The notes under the pieces were generated by a model, which did not search any database, was not told the origin of the DNA, and was given only the letters and a program-made list of their open reading frames with translations. Of a DNA stretch of 64,000 nt, positions 18,620 through 27,466 are shown in pieces. How positions within the stretch are numbered: position 1 is the first letter of the stretch; each line of letters begins with the position of its first letter. Source of the stretch: Paractinoplanes durhamensis (GTDB lineage Bacteria > Actinomycetota > Actinomycetes > Mycobacteriales > Micromonosporaceae); NCBI RefSeq assembly GCF_016862175.1, contig NZ_BOML01000033.1, forward strand, positions 124,001 to 188,000. Reading direction: 5' to 3'. The position numbers were made by a program, and so were the translations under genes.

Positions 18620-21139
18620 TCAACCAGCCGCGGCGATCACGAGCTGGCCCAGCGCGAGGCCGCCGTCGTTCGGCGGCAGCAGCCGGGGTCGCAGCACCGT
18701 GAAGCCGCGTCTACCCAGGTCATCGACCACGGTTTCGAGCAGCAGGGCGTTCTGGAACACGCCGCCGCCGAGCGCGATGACGTCGAGGCCGGTCTCGTCC
18801 CGGCCGTGTTCGGCCAGCATCCCGATCAGCGCGGCCACCCCGGCATGGAACCGGGCGGCGATGATCGCCGCCGGCACACCGGCGAGCACATCCCGCGCGA
18901 CCTGGCGAATCACCGGGCCGCCGTCGGCGACGTCCGGGCCGTCCGGGCTCGGGCACAATTCGAAGGTGTACGGGTGGTCCTGCCCGGTGTGCGCGGATCG
19001 AGCCAGCCCTTCGAGCACGATGGCCGCCTCCGCCTCGTACTCGACGGTCTGCCGCACGCCCGCGAGGGCGGCCACCGCGTCGAACAGCCGGCCCATGCTG
19101 GAGGTCGGCACGCATCCGGTTCCGCTGCCGAACTGCCGGGCGAGCAGGTCACGTTCGGCGGGCGGACACGCCACGACGGCCGGCAGGTCCGGATGCCAGG
19201 GCACGCCGGCGGCGAACAGATGAGAGAGCGCCATCCGGTACGGGCGGAGCACGCTCGCGTCGCCCCCGGCCAGCGGAACGTAGCCGAGCCGGGCCGCCCG
19301 CCGGAACGACTTGTAGTCGGCGATCAGCATCTCGCCGCCCCACACCGCGCCGTCGGTGCCGTACCCGGTGCCGTCGAACGCGATGCCGATGACCCGCTCG
19401 TCCACCCCGAGCCCGTGCTCGGCCATCACCGCCGCGACGTGCGCGTGGTGATGCTGCACCCGCCGGACCGGCCGCTCGCCGGCGTAGCGCTTGGCCCACT
19501 CGCTGGAGCGATAACCCGGATGCAGGTCGGCGACGACGACCTCCGGCCGCACCCCGGTCAGCTCCTCCAGGTGCCGCGACGTGCTGCTCAGCGCGTCGAT
19601 GGTGCGAAGGTCGTCCATGTCGCCGATGTGCTGGCTGAGCCAGGCGTAACGCCCGGCCGCGACCGCGCAGGTGCTCTTGAGATCGCCCCCCGCGGCCAGC
19701 ATCGGCGGCACCTCGAACGGCAATGCGATCGGCATCGGCGCGTACCCACGCGACCGCCGCACCGGCAGCTCGACCCCGCCGACCACCCGGCTGACCGAGT
19801 CGTCGCACGGCACCCGGATCCCGCGGTCATGCCGGAGCCACGCGTCGGCGAGCGCCCCGAGCAGCCGCAGCGCCTCCGCATCGTCGATCACGATCGGCTC
19901 CCCGGAGAGATTCCCCGACGTCATGACCAGCGCATCCGGCCCACCCGAATCCCCCGGAAGCCCAAAGAGCAACACATGCAACGGCGTGTACGGCAGCATC
20001 AGCCCCAGGTCCGGATTGTCCGGCGCAACCGAAGTCGCGAGCTCGGCGGGAAGCAGGCGGGGGAGCAGCACGATCGGGTGTCGCGGGTCGGTCAGCAGAT
20101 CTTCCGCGCCGTCCGGGAACGTGACCAGCTCGCGCGCGGTGTCCAGGTCGGCCACCATCACGGCGAAGGGCTTTCCGCCGCGTTGCTTGCGTCGGCGCAG
20201 TTCGGCGACGGCGTCGGCGTTTCGGGCATCGCACGCCAGGTGGTAGCCGCCCAGCCCTTTGATCGCCACGATCTGGCCGGCCGCGAGTCGTCGCCGCGTG
20301 TCCGAAATCGGGTCGTCGGACAGCGAGGATCCGTCGGCGTCCACCAGTTCCAACCGTGGGCCGCAGGACGGGCAGGCGATCGGCTGGGCGTGGAAGCGGC
20401 GGTCGGCCGGGTCCTCGTATTCGGCGCGACAGGCCGGGCACATCGGGAAGCCGGCCATCGTCGTGGACGCCCGGTCGTAGGGGAGGGCCGTGATGATGGT
20501 GAAGCGCGGGCCGCAGTTGGTGCAGGTGATGAACGGATGGCGGTAGCGGCGATCGGCCGGGTCGCGCAGCTCGCTCAGGCAGTCGTCGCACACGGTCACG
20601 TCGGGGGAGGCCAGGGTGTGCGGCGGGCCGTCGCCCTTCGAGGAGGCGATCGTGAAGCCGGTGCCGCCCTGCAGCGGCAGGTCCTCGTCGGCGACGTCCA
20701 TGACCATCGCCAGCGGCGGGGCGTCGGTGCGCAGGCGATGGCCGTATTCGAGGACCGCGTCGGCGTCGCCCTCCACCTCGATCACCACCCCGTCGGGGGT
20801 GTTCGCCACCGAGCCGGACAGGGTGAGCGCGGCGGCCGTCGCGTAGGCGAACGGCCGGAAACCGACCCCCTGCACCAGACCGGAGACGGTGTAGCGGCGC
20901 CGCAGCCGCCGGGCCTGGCCCATCAGCTCCAGGCCGGCCATCGCCCGCGCCGCCTCCGCGCCGTCGATGACTTCGACCGCGAAGCCCATGTGGATCAGCA
21001 CCCACGCGCCGGGTTCGGGCGGGTCGTCGAGCATGCCGATGTTGACCCGGCGGCGGGCGCCCGCGACGTCGACGAGTGCCAGCTGCCCGGCGAACCCGTC
21101 GACGATCTCCACCACCTGACCCGGAATGCCCAGACACAT
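18620..21139 (-). CDS. hypF: Carbamoyltransferase HypF with an N-terminal HypC domain (HypC-HypF fusion)
   Basis: An 839-residue protein. Residues 1 to about 78 are a complete HypC domain: MCLGIPGQVV with Cys2, and WVLIHMGFAVEVIDG near 46-60. From about 80 it is a full-length HypF of about 760 residues: acylphosphatase domain (SGLVQGVGFRPF, 86-97), two pairs of zinc-finger CxxC motifs (CDDC, CTNC, CPAC, CPSC), a YrdC-like ATP/carbamoyl-AMP domain (IVAIKGLGGYHLACDA), and a Kae1-like carbamoyltransferase domain (VRRVQHHHAHVAAVMAEHG). HypF activates carbamoyl phosphate and passes the carbamoyl group to HypE. The fusion is in one frame without internal stop. The gene begins 1 bp after the protease stop. 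Confidence 0.93.
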   Translation of the reverse strand: MCLGIPGQVVEIVDGFAGQLALVDVAGARRRVNIGMLDDPPEPGAWVLIHMGFAVEVIDGAEAARAMAGLELMGQARRLRRRYTVSGLVQGVGFRPFAYATAAALTLSGSVANTPDGVVIEVEGDADAVLEYGHRLRTDAPPLAMVMDVADEDLPLQGGTGFTIASSKGDGPPHTLASPDVTVCDDCLSELRDPADRRYRHPFITCTNCGPRFTIITALPYDRASTTMAGFPMCPACRAEYEDPADRRFHAQPIACPSCGPRLELVDADGSSLSDDPISDTRRRLAAGQIVAIKGLGGYHLACDARNADAVAELRRRKQRGGKPFAVMVADLDTARELVTFPDGAEDLLTDPRHPIVLLPRLLPAELATSVAPDNPDLGLMLPYTPLHVLLFGLPGDSGGPDALVMTSGNLSGEPIVIDDAEALRLLGALADAWLRHDRGIRVPCDDSVSRVVGGVELPVRRSRGYAPMPIALPFEVPPMLAAGGDLKSTCAVAAGRYAWLSQHIGDMDDLRTIDALSSTSRHLEELTGVRPEVVVADLHPGYRSSEWAKRYAGERPVRRVQHHHAHVAAVMAEHGLGVDERVIGIAFDGTGYGTDGAVWGGEMLIADYKSFRRAARLGYVPLAGGDASVLRPYRMALSHLFAAGVPWHPDLPAVVACPPAERDLLARQFGSGTGCVPTSSMGRLFDAVAALAGVRQTVEYEAEAAIVLEGLARSAHTGQDHPYTFELCPSPDGPDVADGGPVIRQVARDVLAGVPAAIIAARFHAGVAALIGMLAEHGRDETGLDVIALGGGVFQNALLLETVVDDLGRRGFTVLRPRLLPPNDGGLALGQLVIAAAG

Positions 21140-21140
21140 G

Positions 21141-21626
21141 TCAGGACCCCCCGACCGGGGCCGGCGAGACCTGGGCCCGGGCGATCAGGGCTCGGATCTC
21201 GGCCATGGCCCGGGGCACGGCGGCCTCCACCCGTGGGGTCAGGCCGACCGCCTCGTCCAGGACGTCGACCCGGCAACCGACCACGTAGGTCGGGGGCAGG
21301 GTGCCGCCGATCCGGGTCAGGACGCCCAGGACCGCGCCCGGCGTCATGGCGTGGGCGTCGAACTCGGCCGGGGTGAAGTCGCCGGGGCCGACCTCCAGGA
21401 CCACCAGCTCGCCCGGGGTCTCCTCGCCGGGCAGGGCGTCGACCAGCACGAACAGGTCTACGCCGTCGAGCAGGTCGTAGGCCAGGTGCACGCCGCGGAT
21501 GCCGTAGTCGACGATCCGCACGCCCTCGGCCGGCGGGCCCTCGGCGATCAGCCGGCGGACCACCTCGGGGCCGAAACCGTCGTCGCCCAGGAAGAGGTTG
21601 CCGATGCCGGCTACCAGGACGTTCAC
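21141..21626 (-). CDS. [NiFe] hydrogenase maturation endopeptidase (HyaD/HupD family)
   Basis: About 161 residues. This protease trims the C-terminal tail of the large subunit after nickel insertion. Family features are GIGNLFLGDDGFGPEV with the first acidic Ni ligand (Asp in GDDGFG), VDYGIRG with a second acidic residue and FVLVDALP. The GTG at 21626 overlaps the stop of the upstream 40-codon gene (ATGTGA). The target is most likely HhyL encoded in the same operon. Confidence 0.9.
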   Translation of the reverse strand: MNVLVAGIGNLFLGDDGFGPEVVRRLIAEGPPAEGVRIVDYGIRGVHLAYDLLDGVDLFVLVDALPGEETPGELVVLEVGPGDFTPAEFDAHAMTPGAVLGVLTRIGGTLPPTYVVGCRVDVLDEAVGLTPRVEAAVPRAMAEIRALIARAQVSPAPVGGS

Positions 21627-21745
21627 ATCGAGCGGATCTTGAAGTAGCGCTGGATGTCGGGTATCGACTCGACCACCAGGACGGCCGCGAAGGCGGCCAG
21701 CGCCGCGCCGGCGATCGTGGTGACGGCGCCGATGAACTTCAGCAT
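21623..21745 (-). CDS. 40-residue single-helix membrane protein (DUF6893-like)
   Basis: A tiny protein with one transmembrane helix (AVTTIAGAALAAFAAVLVV, about 8-26) and a basic, aromatic C-terminus IQRYFKIRSM. GGAGAGGAGACCTC gives a strong ribosome binding site, its ATG overlaps the 3' end of the 417-residue gene by 7 bp, and its stop overlaps the protease GTG. The pattern resembles the short RYxKIxxM proteins I remember as DUF6893; that label is tentative. It may anchor hydrogenase partners to the membrane, which is inference. Confidence 0.75.
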   Translation of the reverse strand: MLKFIGAVTTIAGAALAAFAAVLVVESIPDIQRYFKIRSM

Positions 21746-22992
21746 GAGGTCTCCTCTCCAAGGACGAGGGCGAGCTCGTCGGGGGCGAAGTAGAGGTAGC
21801 GGCCGTACCAGTCGTGCAGGTCGGCCGCGGGGTCGTCGACCAGGACGACGGCCACGTGGGTGCCGCCGTCCACGTCGGACAGCACGGCGGTGACCCGCGC
21901 GAGCTGCCCGGCGAAGAACAGATCCTGCGCATCGGCGCGCCGGCGCGGGTGCAGCCGCACCACGCTGCCCTTGCCCACCTCGACGCCGTCGACCAGCACC
22001 GAGGTGGGGCCGGGCGAGACGGCGGCATCCCACCAGGGGTCGGAGTCGATCCGGCCGCCGTGCAGGCGCTCCAGGTCACCGGGGGTGATGGCGTCGCACC
22101 GGTCGACGATGGCGGCGGCGCGCGGGTCGGTGGCGCGGGCCTCGGCCTTCTCCGCGTCGGTCATCGTCATCACCCGCAGCGTCAGGATCTCGTCGATCTC
22201 GGTGGCGTCGAAGAGCTCGCCGGGGCTCTGCGCGGCCACCGCCGGGTGGTCGTAGAGGATGATCGGCGCGCCGAGCAGCACCGTATCCGAGCCGGCCAGC
22301 ACCGGCCAGCAGCGCTCCTGATGGCAGCGGGCGGCGGCCGCGGCGGCGTGCGGCGGCGGGTCCTGCATGGACAGGAACACCGCGTCGTGCGCCTCGATCA
22401 GCAGGTGGGCACCGAGCAGCGAATGCCGGATCGCCTCGTCCTTGTCGGCGACCGGCGCCGGGTGCTCGTTGCGGACCGTGACGGTGAGCCGTAGCAGGTC
22501 ACCGTCCGCGACGACGGCCGTCCCGACCCGCGCGGTCAACGGCCATCGCCGCCGAACGATGCGGCCGACGTCACCGACAGCCTCCACCGAGGTGGCCGCG
22601 GGCACGGCCACCGGGAACGACGACGCCCCGGTCAACGGAATCCGCGCGAAGGTAAACGAAAGCTCCACGGCCTCGTCCCAGCTCAGGAACGTCTCGCCGG
22701 CGAAATCCAGCGAGGCGACCGGCACCCCCGCGGCGTCGCCTACCGAACGGGCCTGGAGGTGCAGGAAACGCAGGTGCAGGGTCACGCTTGATGGGCGTAC
22801 GCAAGGGGAAAGCAGACACGTCATCGCCATGGCCGGCCCCTCCGCGAAGGCCGTCGAGGCCGCCGCCGGCGGGCCGAGCACGCCGAACTGCCACCGCGAC
22901 CGGTTCTTGGCCGCGCTCGCGCGATAGGGATAGAGAAGGTATCCCTCGTAGAGCACCGCGTCCGCGACCGCCCGGGCCGCCTCGACACTCAT
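21739..22992 (-). CDS. Hydrogenase-cluster protein of unknown function, 417 residues
   Basis: A soluble protein coupled by ATGA to the upstream gene and by overlap to the downstream small gene. It opens with YEGYLLYPYRASAAKNRSRW and later contains LSMQDPP, CHQERCWPVL, LLGAPIILYDHP and a long C-terminal segment with DSDPWWDAAVSP. I recognise no enzyme motif. Proteins with the YEGYLLYPYR opening recur in actinobacterial hydrogenase loci, which I recall rather than can verify here. A role in assembly or electron transfer of the group 1h enzyme is inferred from position. Confidence 0.75.
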   Translation of the reverse strand: MSVEAARAVADAVLYEGYLLYPYRASAAKNRSRWQFGVLGPPAAASTAFAEGPAMAMTCLLSPCVRPSSVTLHLRFLHLQARSVGDAAGVPVASLDFAGETFLSWDEAVELSFTFARIPLTGASSFPVAVPAATSVEAVGDVGRIVRRRWPLTARVGTAVVADGDLLRLTVTVRNEHPAPVADKDEAIRHSLLGAHLLIEAHDAVFLSMQDPPPHAAAAAARCHQERCWPVLAGSDTVLLGAPIILYDHPAVAAQSPGELFDATEIDEILTLRVMTMTDAEKAEARATDPRAAAIVDRCDAITPGDLERLHGGRIDSDPWWDAAVSPGPTSVLVDGVEVGKGSVVRLHPRRRADAQDLFFAGQLARVTAVLSDVDGGTHVAVVLVDDPAADLHDWYGRYLYFAPDELALVLGEETSC

Positions 22993-23615
22993 GAGCGGCC
23001 CTCCAGGAGCCGCTGCACCGTCTCGTCCCAGCTGATCAGATCGTGCCGGGCCCGGAACGCGGCCAGCTCCTTGAGCAGGTCGGCGTCGATCCGCAGGAAG
23101 CCGGTGTTCGGGAAGTATGAGTCGATCATGTCGCGCCACACCGAGACCGGAAGTGACCAGCGCGCCTCGCACGCCCACGGCACCTGCTCCACCTCGAAAC
23201 CGGACTCGCCGCGGGTGAAGATCGTGCCGGAGAAGAGCAGGTTGAGCGGCACGTCGCCGGCGTCGAGCGCATGAAGGTAGCGGGAGCCGATCACCTCGAG
23301 GTCGTAGGTGCAGGGCAGCGCCAGATCGGTCTCGGTGTCGCCGGTGAAACCCTGCACGGTCGTGTTGGCCTGCATCCACAGGAACGACTTGAGGGTGTCG
23401 CCCCAGCGGGCCCGCTCGCCGAAGAGGCCGCGCAGGCTGTTCTCCTCGGCGCCGGTGTAGCGGCGCCGCTGCGGGTCGATGCGCACCTGACTGCGCAGCG
23501 CGATCGCGTGCACCCGCGGCCCGGTCGTGGTGATCCGCAGCCGCGCGGTGAGCTGCGGCGCGACCGCGTACGGCTCGGCGGTCACGTCCAGCACGGTGAA
23601 GGTGTACGCGCTCAC
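22989..23615 (-). CDS. Hydrogenase-cluster protein of unknown function (DUF6084-like)
   Basis: A 208-residue protein. It opens with VSAYTFTVLDVTAEPYAVAP and contains IALRSQVRIDPQRR, GLFGERARWGDTLKSFLW and LNLLFSGTIFTRG. I associate it with DUF6084, seen in the same neighbourhood as DUF5947 in actinobacterial [NiFe] loci, though I cannot run the search. The GTG start overlaps the DUF5947-like stop (GTGA) and its stop overlaps the next ATG (ATGA). There are no membrane segments. Confidence 0.78.
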   Translation of the reverse strand: MSAYTFTVLDVTAEPYAVAPQLTARLRITTTGPRVHAIALRSQVRIDPQRRRYTGAEENSLRGLFGERARWGDTLKSFLWMQANTTVQGFTGDTETDLALPCTYDLEVIGSRYLHALDAGDVPLNLLFSGTIFTRGESGFEVEQVPWACEARWSLPVSVWRDMIDSYFPNTGFLRIDADLLKELAAFRARHDLISWDETVQRLLEGRS

Positions 23616-24196
23616 GTGGCCCGCTTCCGGATCTCGTCGAAGAACGCGGCGATCGCCGCGTGCGCCTCCTGGCCGCCGTCGAAGCCGCGCCAGAGCGTAC
23701 GCAGCCGGCCGACCAGCTCGTAGCAGGCGTCGATCGGCACGAGATAGCCGTCCAGGCCGCGCCGCAGGAGCAGCGCCTCGACGTCGGGCCGAAGCATGGC
23801 CAGCGCCGGATGGGTGACCGCGGGCAGGTCGAGTTCGGACTCGGTGGCCCCGGCCGGGCCGGGGTAGAGGACCACCATCCGGTCCTGGGCCGAGTTGTGG
23901 AACAGGAAGGCCAGCCCGACCGGGATCTGCAGCTCGTACCACTCGCGCTCCTCGAGGACCGGCCCGCCGAAGGCGAGGTAGCGGTCGGGGACGGCCCGAT
24001 AGCGCAGGTGCGCGCGGTCGTCAGTGAAGAGCAGGTAGCAGGGGCGGCAGGCGCAGGCCAACTGCCGGGACTGCAGGTCGACCAGGTGCGAGTGGGCCGG
24101 GCCGACCTCGGCGGCGCACAGGTCGCAGCGTTCCACCGCCGGCGGCCGCGGGCGCTGGGCGATCCGGCGGAGGGTCTCCAGGGGCGAGTCGGTCAT
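23612..24196 (-). CDS. Cysteine-motif protein of the hydrogenase cluster (DUF5947-like)
   Basis: A 194-residue protein with an N-terminal metal-binding-like motif: CDLC at 24-27 and CACRPC at 48-53, followed by YLLFTDDRAHLRYRAVPDR. Four or five cysteines in this arrangement suggest a zinc or iron site. It resembles the DUF5947 family linked to [NiFe] hydrogenase operons (from memory). The ATG overlaps the NifU-like stop by ATGA. Cytoplasmic; a role in iron-sulfur or nickel delivery is possible but unproven. Confidence 0.8.
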   Translation of the reverse strand: MTDSPLETLRRIAQRPRPPAVERCDLCAAEVGPAHSHLVDLQSRQLACACRPCYLLFTDDRAHLRYRAVPDRYLAFGGPVLEEREWYELQIPVGLAFLFHNSAQDRMVVLYPGPAGATESELDLPAVTHPALAMLRPDVEALLLRRGLDGYLVPIDACYELVGRLRTLWRGFDGGQEAHAAIAAFFDEIRKRAT

Positions 24197-24606
24197 GGGG
24201 CCGGCCGGCTGAACAGGGACGCCACCGGGATGACCGTCCGCACCTCGACCCGGGTGACCTCGGGGGCGACCGCGGTGACCCGATCTTCGAAGCCGGGGCC
24301 GCTGAGCCGGCAGACCCCGTCGTCGGTCACCTCGATCAGGTGGACGCCGGAGCCGGCCAGCGCGCGGGTGATCCGGGTGGCCGCGTCCCACGGGTGCAGG
24401 CCGTGCACCAGCAGCAGGCCGCCAACCAGGTCGTCGGCGGCCATCGCATCGAGCACCTCGTCGGTCAGCGCGCCCCGCTCGTGCAGCAGTTCGAGCAGCC
24501 GTTCGAGGCCGGCGCCGTAGAGGTTGGCCACCTCGCGGACGACGTTCTCGTCGGCGCCGTTGCCGAGGAGAGCGTCGACCCGGGCGGCGGACTCCCGCCA
24601 GGTCAT
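24193..24606 (-). CDS. NifU-like C-terminal-domain protein, copy 1
   Basis: A 137-residue protein. The N-terminal helical part (ANLYGAGLERLLELL) is followed by a segment, LVGGLLLVHGLHPWDAATRI, and then a NifU-like alpha/beta domain (VDDGVCRLSG-type region, here VTDDGVCRLSG). The canonical NifU CxxC is not intact; only one cysteine remains. It is directly downstream of the hydrogenase large subunit (3-bp gap) and coupled to the DUF5947-like gene. A paralogue lies beside the second small subunit at 29075-29596. It probably acts in iron-sulfur handling or subunit assembly, by context. Confidence 0.75.
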   Translation of the reverse strand: MTWRESAARVDALLGNGADENVVREVANLYGAGLERLLELLHERGALTDEVLDAMAADDLVGGLLLVHGLHPWDAATRITRALAGSGVHLIEVTDDGVCRLSGPGFEDRVTAVAPEVTRVEVRTVIPVASLFSRPAP

Positions 24607-24608
24607 GG

Positions 24609-26357
24609 TCAAGCTCCGGCCGACTGGGTCGGCGAGTGCAGCAGCTCCAGTTTCTTGCCACCACCGAGATACATATGGACGCCGCACGGCAGGCACGGGT
24701 CGAAGCTCCGCACCGTACGCATGATGTCGATGCCTTTGAAGTTGTCCCGGTCGTTCTCCTCGAAGATCGGCTGACCCTGCACGGCGTCCTCGTAGGGACC
24801 CGGAGTGCCGTAGCTGTCCCGCGGGTTCGCGTTCCACGGGGTCGGCGGGTACGGGTGGTAGTTCGCGATCTTCCCGTCCCGGATGACCATGTGGTGCGAC
24901 AGGACGCCGCGGACCGCCTCGGTGAAGCCGCAGCCGATGCCCTCGTCGGGCACCTCGAACGGCTCCCACGTCTTGGTGCGCCCGGCCCGGATCTCGGCGA
25001 GCGCTTTCTCCGCGAAATGCAGAGCACACCCGGCCGCGTACGCCTGGAAGTAGGTCCTTGCCCGGTTTCGCTCGATGGTGTTGCTCCAGCGCGGGATCTT
25101 CCACTCCAGCTCGACCGGCGGTTTCAGGGCCGTCTTCGGCAGGTTGATCTTGACACTGCTGCCGGTGGCCTGGACGTAGCCGATGTCGACGAGCCCGGCC
25201 AGCGCGGTCGTCCACAGCCGGGCGAGCGGGCCGCCGCCGGTGTCCAGCGCCAGGTAGTCGGTGCCGTCGAACCAGCGCGGCGACATCACCCAGCTGTACT
25301 TGCCGTCGAGGTCGCGCTTCTGCGGGCGCGGGTTCGTGTGCTGGTTCCACGGGTGCCGGCGGTCGACCGGATTGCCGAGCGGGTCGCGCGTCACGAACAT
25401 CTCCTGGTCGGTCCAGTCCTCGTAGTAGGACGAGCCGAGCAGGATGCGGATGCCCAGGTTGATCTCGACGAGGTCGGTGGTGATCAGGTTGCCGTCGACG
25501 ACGATGCCCGGGGTCACATACATCTTGCGACCCCAGTCGGTCATGTCCGCGTACTTGAAATTGCAGTGCTCCGGGTCCTGGAAGGAGCCCCAGCAGCCGA
25601 GCAGCACCCGGCGGTTGCCGACCATCTCGTAACCGGGCAGCGCCTCGTAGAAGAAGTCGAACAGGTCGTCGTGCATCGGCACGACCTTCTTCATGAACTC
25701 GACGTAGCGCATCAGCCGGGTCAGGTAGTCGGTCATCAGCTGGATGGTGGCGACCGTGCCGACCCCGCCCGGGTAGAGCGTCGACGGGTGCACGTGCCTG
25801 CCCTCCATCAGGCAGAACATCTCCCGCGTCATCCGGCTGACCTGCAGCGCCTCGCGGTAGAACTCGCCGGTGAACGGGTTGAGCGAGCGCATGATGTCGC
25901 CGATGGTCTGGTACCCATGGTCGCCGCCGTGCGGGGCCTCGGTGCGGTTGGCCCGCTCCAGCACGCCGGGGTTGGTCTCGGCGACCATCTTCTCGCAGTA
26001 GTCCACGCCGACCAGGTTTTCCTGGAAGATGTTGTGGTCGAACATGTACTCGGCGGCCTCGCCCAGGTTGACGATCCATTCACCGAGGTGCGGGGGCTTC
26101 ACGCCGTAGGCCATGTTCTGTGCGTAGCAGGAACAGGTGGCGTGGTTGTCGCCGCAGATGCCGCAGATCCGGCTGGTGATGAAGTGCGCGTCCCGCGGGT
26201 CCTTGCCCTTCATGAAGACCGAGTAGCCGCGGAAGATCGAGCTGGTGCTGTGGCATTCCGCCACGACCTTGTTGGCAAAGTCGATCTTGGTGTAGATCCC
26301 TAGGCTGCCGACGATCCTTGTGATCGGGTCCCAGGCCATCTCAACTAACTCAGGCAT
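24609..26357 (-). CDS. hhyL: [NiFe] hydrogenase large subunit, group 1h (actinobacterial, high affinity)
   Basis: A 582-residue catalytic subunit carrying the Ni-Fe(CN)2CO site that splits H2. The L1 motif RICGIC (63-68) and the L2 motif DPCLPCGVH (553-561) supply the four cysteine ligands. Twenty-one residues follow His561, the tail expected to be removed by the endopeptidase. The opening WDPITRIVGSLGIYTKIDFA and FRGYSVFMKGKDPRDAHF match the group 1h (formerly group 5) HhyL type, used by soil actinobacteria to scavenge atmospheric H2 in starvation. The gene follows hhyS by 10 bp, with GAGAGGG as ribosome binding site. No motif is missing. Confidence 0.96.
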   Translation of the reverse strand: MPELVEMAWDPITRIVGSLGIYTKIDFANKVVAECHSTSSIFRGYSVFMKGKDPRDAHFITSRICGICGDNHATCSCYAQNMAYGVKPPHLGEWIVNLGEAAEYMFDHNIFQENLVGVDYCEKMVAETNPGVLERANRTEAPHGGDHGYQTIGDIMRSLNPFTGEFYREALQVSRMTREMFCLMEGRHVHPSTLYPGGVGTVATIQLMTDYLTRLMRYVEFMKKVVPMHDDLFDFFYEALPGYEMVGNRRVLLGCWGSFQDPEHCNFKYADMTDWGRKMYVTPGIVVDGNLITTDLVEINLGIRILLGSSYYEDWTDQEMFVTRDPLGNPVDRRHPWNQHTNPRPQKRDLDGKYSWVMSPRWFDGTDYLALDTGGGPLARLWTTALAGLVDIGYVQATGSSVKINLPKTALKPPVELEWKIPRWSNTIERNRARTYFQAYAAGCALHFAEKALAEIRAGRTKTWEPFEVPDEGIGCGFTEAVRGVLSHHMVIRDGKIANYHPYPPTPWNANPRDSYGTPGPYEDAVQGQPIFEENDRDNFKGIDIMRTVRSFDPCLPCGVHMYLGGGKKLELLHSPTQSAGA

Positions 26358-26367
26358 CGTCGCCCTC

Positions 26368-27402
26368 TCACCAGGTCTTGTGCGCTCCTGTGGTCAGCTC
26401 CTTGCTCGGCCGGCGCCATTTCGGTTCCTGGTCGAGGGTGTGCGTGGTGATCTCGCGCAGCTTTCGGATCGTCGTGCCGTACCAGCCGACCGCCCTGGTC
26501 GACAGCCGGCCACCGGGCGGCTCGTCCATGAACGGCATGAACTTGTCCGGGAAGCCGGGCATCGTGCAGCCGATGCAGATGCCGCCCACGTTCGGGCAGC
26601 CACCGACCCCGTTGAGCCAGCCGCGCTTCGGCACGTTGCACTTCACCACCGGGCCCCAGCAGCCCAGCTTCACGATGCACTTGGGTGAGCCGTATTCCGT
26701 GGCGAAGTCGGCCTGCTCGTAGTAGCCGGCCCGGTCGCAGCCCTCGTGCACGGTGATGCCGAACAGCCACTGCGGACGCAGCGCGTCGTCGAGCGGGATC
26801 ATCGGCGCCTGACCGGTGGCCTGGTAGAGCAGGTAGGTCAGCGTCTCGGAGAGGTTGTCCGGCTGGATCGGGCAGCCCGGCACGCAGACGATCGGGATGC
26901 CGGCCTTGGACTTCCACTCCCAGCCCAGATAGTCGGGCACGCCCATGGCGCCGGTCGGGTTGCCGGCCATCGCGTGGATCCCGCCGTACGTCGCGCAGGT
27001 GCCGACCGCGACCACGGCCGTCGCCTTCGGGGCGAGCCGGTCGAGCCACTCGCTGGTCGTCATCGGCTGGCCGGTAGCCGGATTGTTGCCGAAACCGGAC
27101 CAGTAACCGTCGTCGTGCAGCAGCTCGTTGGGGATCGAGCCCTCGACCACCAGCACGAACGGCTCCAGCTCGCCCCGGTCGGCCTTGAAGAACCACTCCA
27201 GGAAATCGTCGGCGCCGCCGGTCGGCCCGCACTCGAAGTCGATCAGCGGCCAGTGCATCGCGATACGCGGCAGGCCGGGCAGCGCACCGAGGGCGATCTC
27301 CTCGATGCTGGGCTGGGTGGCAGCGGTCAGCGCGACCGAGTCTCCGTCGCAGCTCAGGCCCGCATTGATCCAGAGGACATGGATGAGCGGATCGTCTGAC
27401 AT
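26368..27402 (-). CDS. hhyS: [NiFe] hydrogenase small subunit, group 1h
   Basis: A 344-residue electron-transfer subunit with three Fe-S clusters. Near the N-terminus SCDGDS shows CxxD (Cys18, Asp21) in place of the usual CxxC. In the characterised actinobacterial-type enzyme of Ralstonia eutropha an aspartate replaces one cysteine at the proximal cluster, in keeping with oxygen tolerance. Other cysteines are in GTCATYGG, VPGCP, GCDRAGYY, KLGCWGP and GGCPNVGGICIGC. There is no Tat signal and no C-terminal anchor, so the enzyme is cytoplasmic or membrane-associated through partners. It is the first gene of the long minus-strand operon. Confidence 0.96.
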   Translation of the reverse strand: MSDDPLIHVLWINAGLSCDGDSVALTAATQPSIEEIALGALPGLPRIAMHWPLIDFECGPTGGADDFLEWFFKADRGELEPFVLVVEGSIPNELLHDDGYWSGFGNNPATGQPMTTSEWLDRLAPKATAVVAVGTCATYGGIHAMAGNPTGAMGVPDYLGWEWKSKAGIPIVCVPGCPIQPDNLSETLTYLLYQATGQAPMIPLDDALRPQWLFGITVHEGCDRAGYYEQADFATEYGSPKCIVKLGCWGPVVKCNVPKRGWLNGVGGCPNVGGICIGCTMPGFPDKFMPFMDEPPGGRLSTRAVGWYGTTIRKLREITTHTLDQEPKWRRPSKELTTGAHKTW

Positions 27403-27433
27403 GGGGCCCCCTCGGCCCGGACGTGTGAGGCAG

Positions 27434-27466
27434 GTAACACAGTAGTCCTGCGGCGTGTAACACTGT
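27434..27466. promoter_or_regulatory. Direct repeat GTAACACWGT, 23-bp spacing, between hhyS and hypA
   Basis: GTAACACAGT at 27434-27443 and GTAACACTGT at 27457-27466 lie in the 98-bp interval between the divergent hhyS and hypA genes. The spacing places them on one face of the helix, as for a dimeric activator or repressor controlling hydrogenase expression. Confidence 0.45.

Noticed and set aside
18437..21376. 979-residue open frame on the plus strand over the hydrogenase maturation genes
   Set aside because: It is the antisense shadow of hypF; composition is typical of high-GC reverse frames.
24636..26303. 555-residue open frame antisense to hhyL
   Set aside because: hhyL has all catalytic motifs; this frame has none.
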